The notes under the pieces are model-generated. The model was not told the DNA's origin. It did no database searches and saw nothing but the letters and a program-made list of their open reading frames with translations. A stretch of 64,000 bases of DNA from Leucobacter zeae (GTDB lineage Bacteria; Actinomycetota; Actinomycetes; Actinomycetales; Microbacteriaceae), in the NCBI RefSeq assembly GCF_016758175.1, contig NZ_QYAB01000003.1:310001-374000 (forward strand), given 5' to 3'. Positions 63,017 through 64,000 of this stretch are shown here, piece after piece. Position 1 is the stretch's first letter. Each line of letters begins with the position of its first letter. The translations under genes were made by a program, and so were the position numbers.

Positions 63017-64000
63017 CTATGCCTCCAAGCGGGGTGGGAGCGGGCGTTCCTCGACGAACCGCGCGCCGAGCACCTCTCGGACGACGGCCTCGCCGTAACG
63101 CGTGAACTTCGGCGCGGTGCGGGCCTGGTCGCGCTCAGCGGGTGCGGGATTCGCAGCACGGCCGGCGGCTTCGGGGACAGGCGGCACGGACACGGGTGCG
63201 GAGGCCGGCGGTCCCGCGGATTCGGGAGCCGGCGACGCCGAGACGGGTGCGGGGGCAGGCGGCTCCGAGACGGGTACGGCAGACGTCGGCTCTGCGGCGG
63301 GTGCGGGTTCGCGACTCGGTCCGGGCCCCGCGGCATAGGGGTCGTCGTCGTACTCGCCCGAGGGCTCCCCTGCGTACGGATCGTTCGCGTACGGGTCGTC
63401 CGCGAACGGCTCCGACTGCGTCGGCGCCTGCTGCAGCGGAGCGGACGGCGCGGCAGTCGCGGGCTCGGTCTCGGACTCGGACTCCACGACCTTCGGGGTC
63501 GTGGTTTCCGGCGCAGCGGGGTCGGACACCACGTGCGCCTGGGCCCCGGTCTCGGCAGCCGCGTGCTCGGCCGCCGCGGATGCGGCAGCGGGAGACGCGG
63601 GGGCCGCAGACGCCACGGGCGTCGGAACGGACACGGCCGCTCCCTGCATCTCAGCCGTTCCGTACTTCTCGACCGCCGGGCTCGTGGGCGTGCCTCCGGC
63701 CGGGGTCCCGGCGTCCGCAGCCGGAGCGGTCGTCGTAGCAACGGGCGGGTCCGCCCACGCCGGGGCCGCAAGCGCCGGACCGAGCCCGCTCAGGCGGGCC
63801 TTCGCGCGCTCCATCGGGTCCTCCGTCGGACGCCCGACCGCGCTCGCCCCGGGCACTGCCGCGGTGTTCGGGGCCGCGCCCGGCGCATCGGGCTGCTGCC
63901 GGGGGGTCAACGACGCGGGCGACCCCGCTGGATGGGGCTCCTCTGCGTCGGGGCTCGCGCCCGGAGTCCCGCTACGCCCGCCGGGCTCCTGCCCGCCCGG
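63017..64000 (-). CDS. dnaX: DNA polymerase III subunit gamma/tau, C-terminal part (runs off window)
   Basis: The minus frame is open from the stop at 63017 to the window edge (328 codons). Most of it is a Pro/Ala/Glu-rich disordered linker (AFPEPPAPAPVSASPAPESA type) with a short YANDPYAGEPSGEYDDDPYA acidic patch. It ends in TRYGEAVVREVLGARFVEERPLPPRLEA, the tau C-terminal motif of actinobacterial DnaX that contacts polymerase. The catalytic AAA part lies outside the window. Identification also rests on the position before recR. Confidence 0.85.
   Translation of the reverse strand, partial: PGGQEPGGRSGTPGASPDAEEPHPAGSPASLTPRQQPDAPGAAPNTAAVPGASAVGRPTEDPMERAKARLSGLGPALAAPAWADPPVATTTAPAADAGTPAGGTPTSPAVEKYGTAEMQGAAVSVPTPVASAAPASPAAASAAAEHAAAETGAQAHVVSDPAAPETTTPKVVESESETEPATAAPSAPLQQAPTQSEPFADDPYANDPYAGEPSGEYDDDPYAAGPGPSREPAPAAEPTSAVPVSEPPAPAPVSASPAPESAGPPASAPVSVPPVPEAAGRAANPAPAERDQARTAPKFTRYGEAVVREVLGARFVEERPLPPRLEA

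Overview
The window is high-GC DNA from an actinomycete. The best fit is Microbacteriaceae, possibly Leucobacter-like. Supporting signs are CarD, a purS/purQ/purL split FGAM synthase, a coproporphyrin-type heme gene block, a Flp/Tad locus with a DUF4244 pilin, the block dnaX-recR-(membrane protein)-lysC-asd, and many start codons placed 6-7 nt after a TANNNT -10 element. Genus assignment is inference. No rRNA, tRNA, CRISPR array, transposase or replication origin was seen.

Layout. 1-2051: an edge-truncated ATPase, a flavin oxidoreductase and a lipoprotein. 2217-4301: carD, ispD-ispF. 4333-14708: housekeeping with purine synthesis genes interspersed (purM, purF, purD, purC, purS-purQ; purL lies at 29330), plus tatA, a sterol-carrier protein, an SRPBCC protein with a very long acidic tail and two VOC proteins. 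14766-15323: a GNAT acetyltransferase. 15478-24037: a heme locus, with hemE-hemY/cgoX-hemC-hemD-hemB-hemL as one tightly overlapping minus-strand operon and hemA divergent. 24080-27892: a four-gene siderophore ABC importer. 31747-35855: a LysR regulator divergent from an Orn/Lys/Arg-type decarboxylase and an amino-acid permease. 36203-39739: tmk, topA. 39947-45197: a compact Flp/Tad locus (tadA, a TadB-TadC-like single protein, a DUF4244 pilin, TadE, and a TadE-like protein joined to an M23 peptidase) interrupted by a lower-GC acyltransferase. 45415-51902: acs, ridA, a DUF4177 protein, a class A PBP and a metallophosphoesterase. 51880-59336: a GntR-controlled uptake/hydrolysis operon (ABC importer, amidohydrolase, M20 hydrolase, gluconokinase). 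59389-64000: asd, lysC, a membrane protein, recR and the 3' part of dnaX.

How genes work together. The heme and iron-uptake loci appear co-regulated: a (C/G)ATC(A/T)GATG element occurs three times between hemE and hemA and once inside the promoter of the siderophore-binding protein gene. The operon at 51880-58428 ends in gluconokinase and starts beside a GntR regulator of the sugar-acid type, so it probably imports a conjugate, hydrolyses it and phosphorylates a gluconate-like product. The Tad locus looks like a reduced secretion/pilus machine with a built-in peptidoglycan hydrolase.

Convergent gene ends carry strikingly long perfect hairpins (up to 33 bp). Several coding regions (SRPBCC tail, hemD tail, tmk loop) carry short in-frame tandem duplications encoding Asp/Ala/Pro-rich disordered segments.
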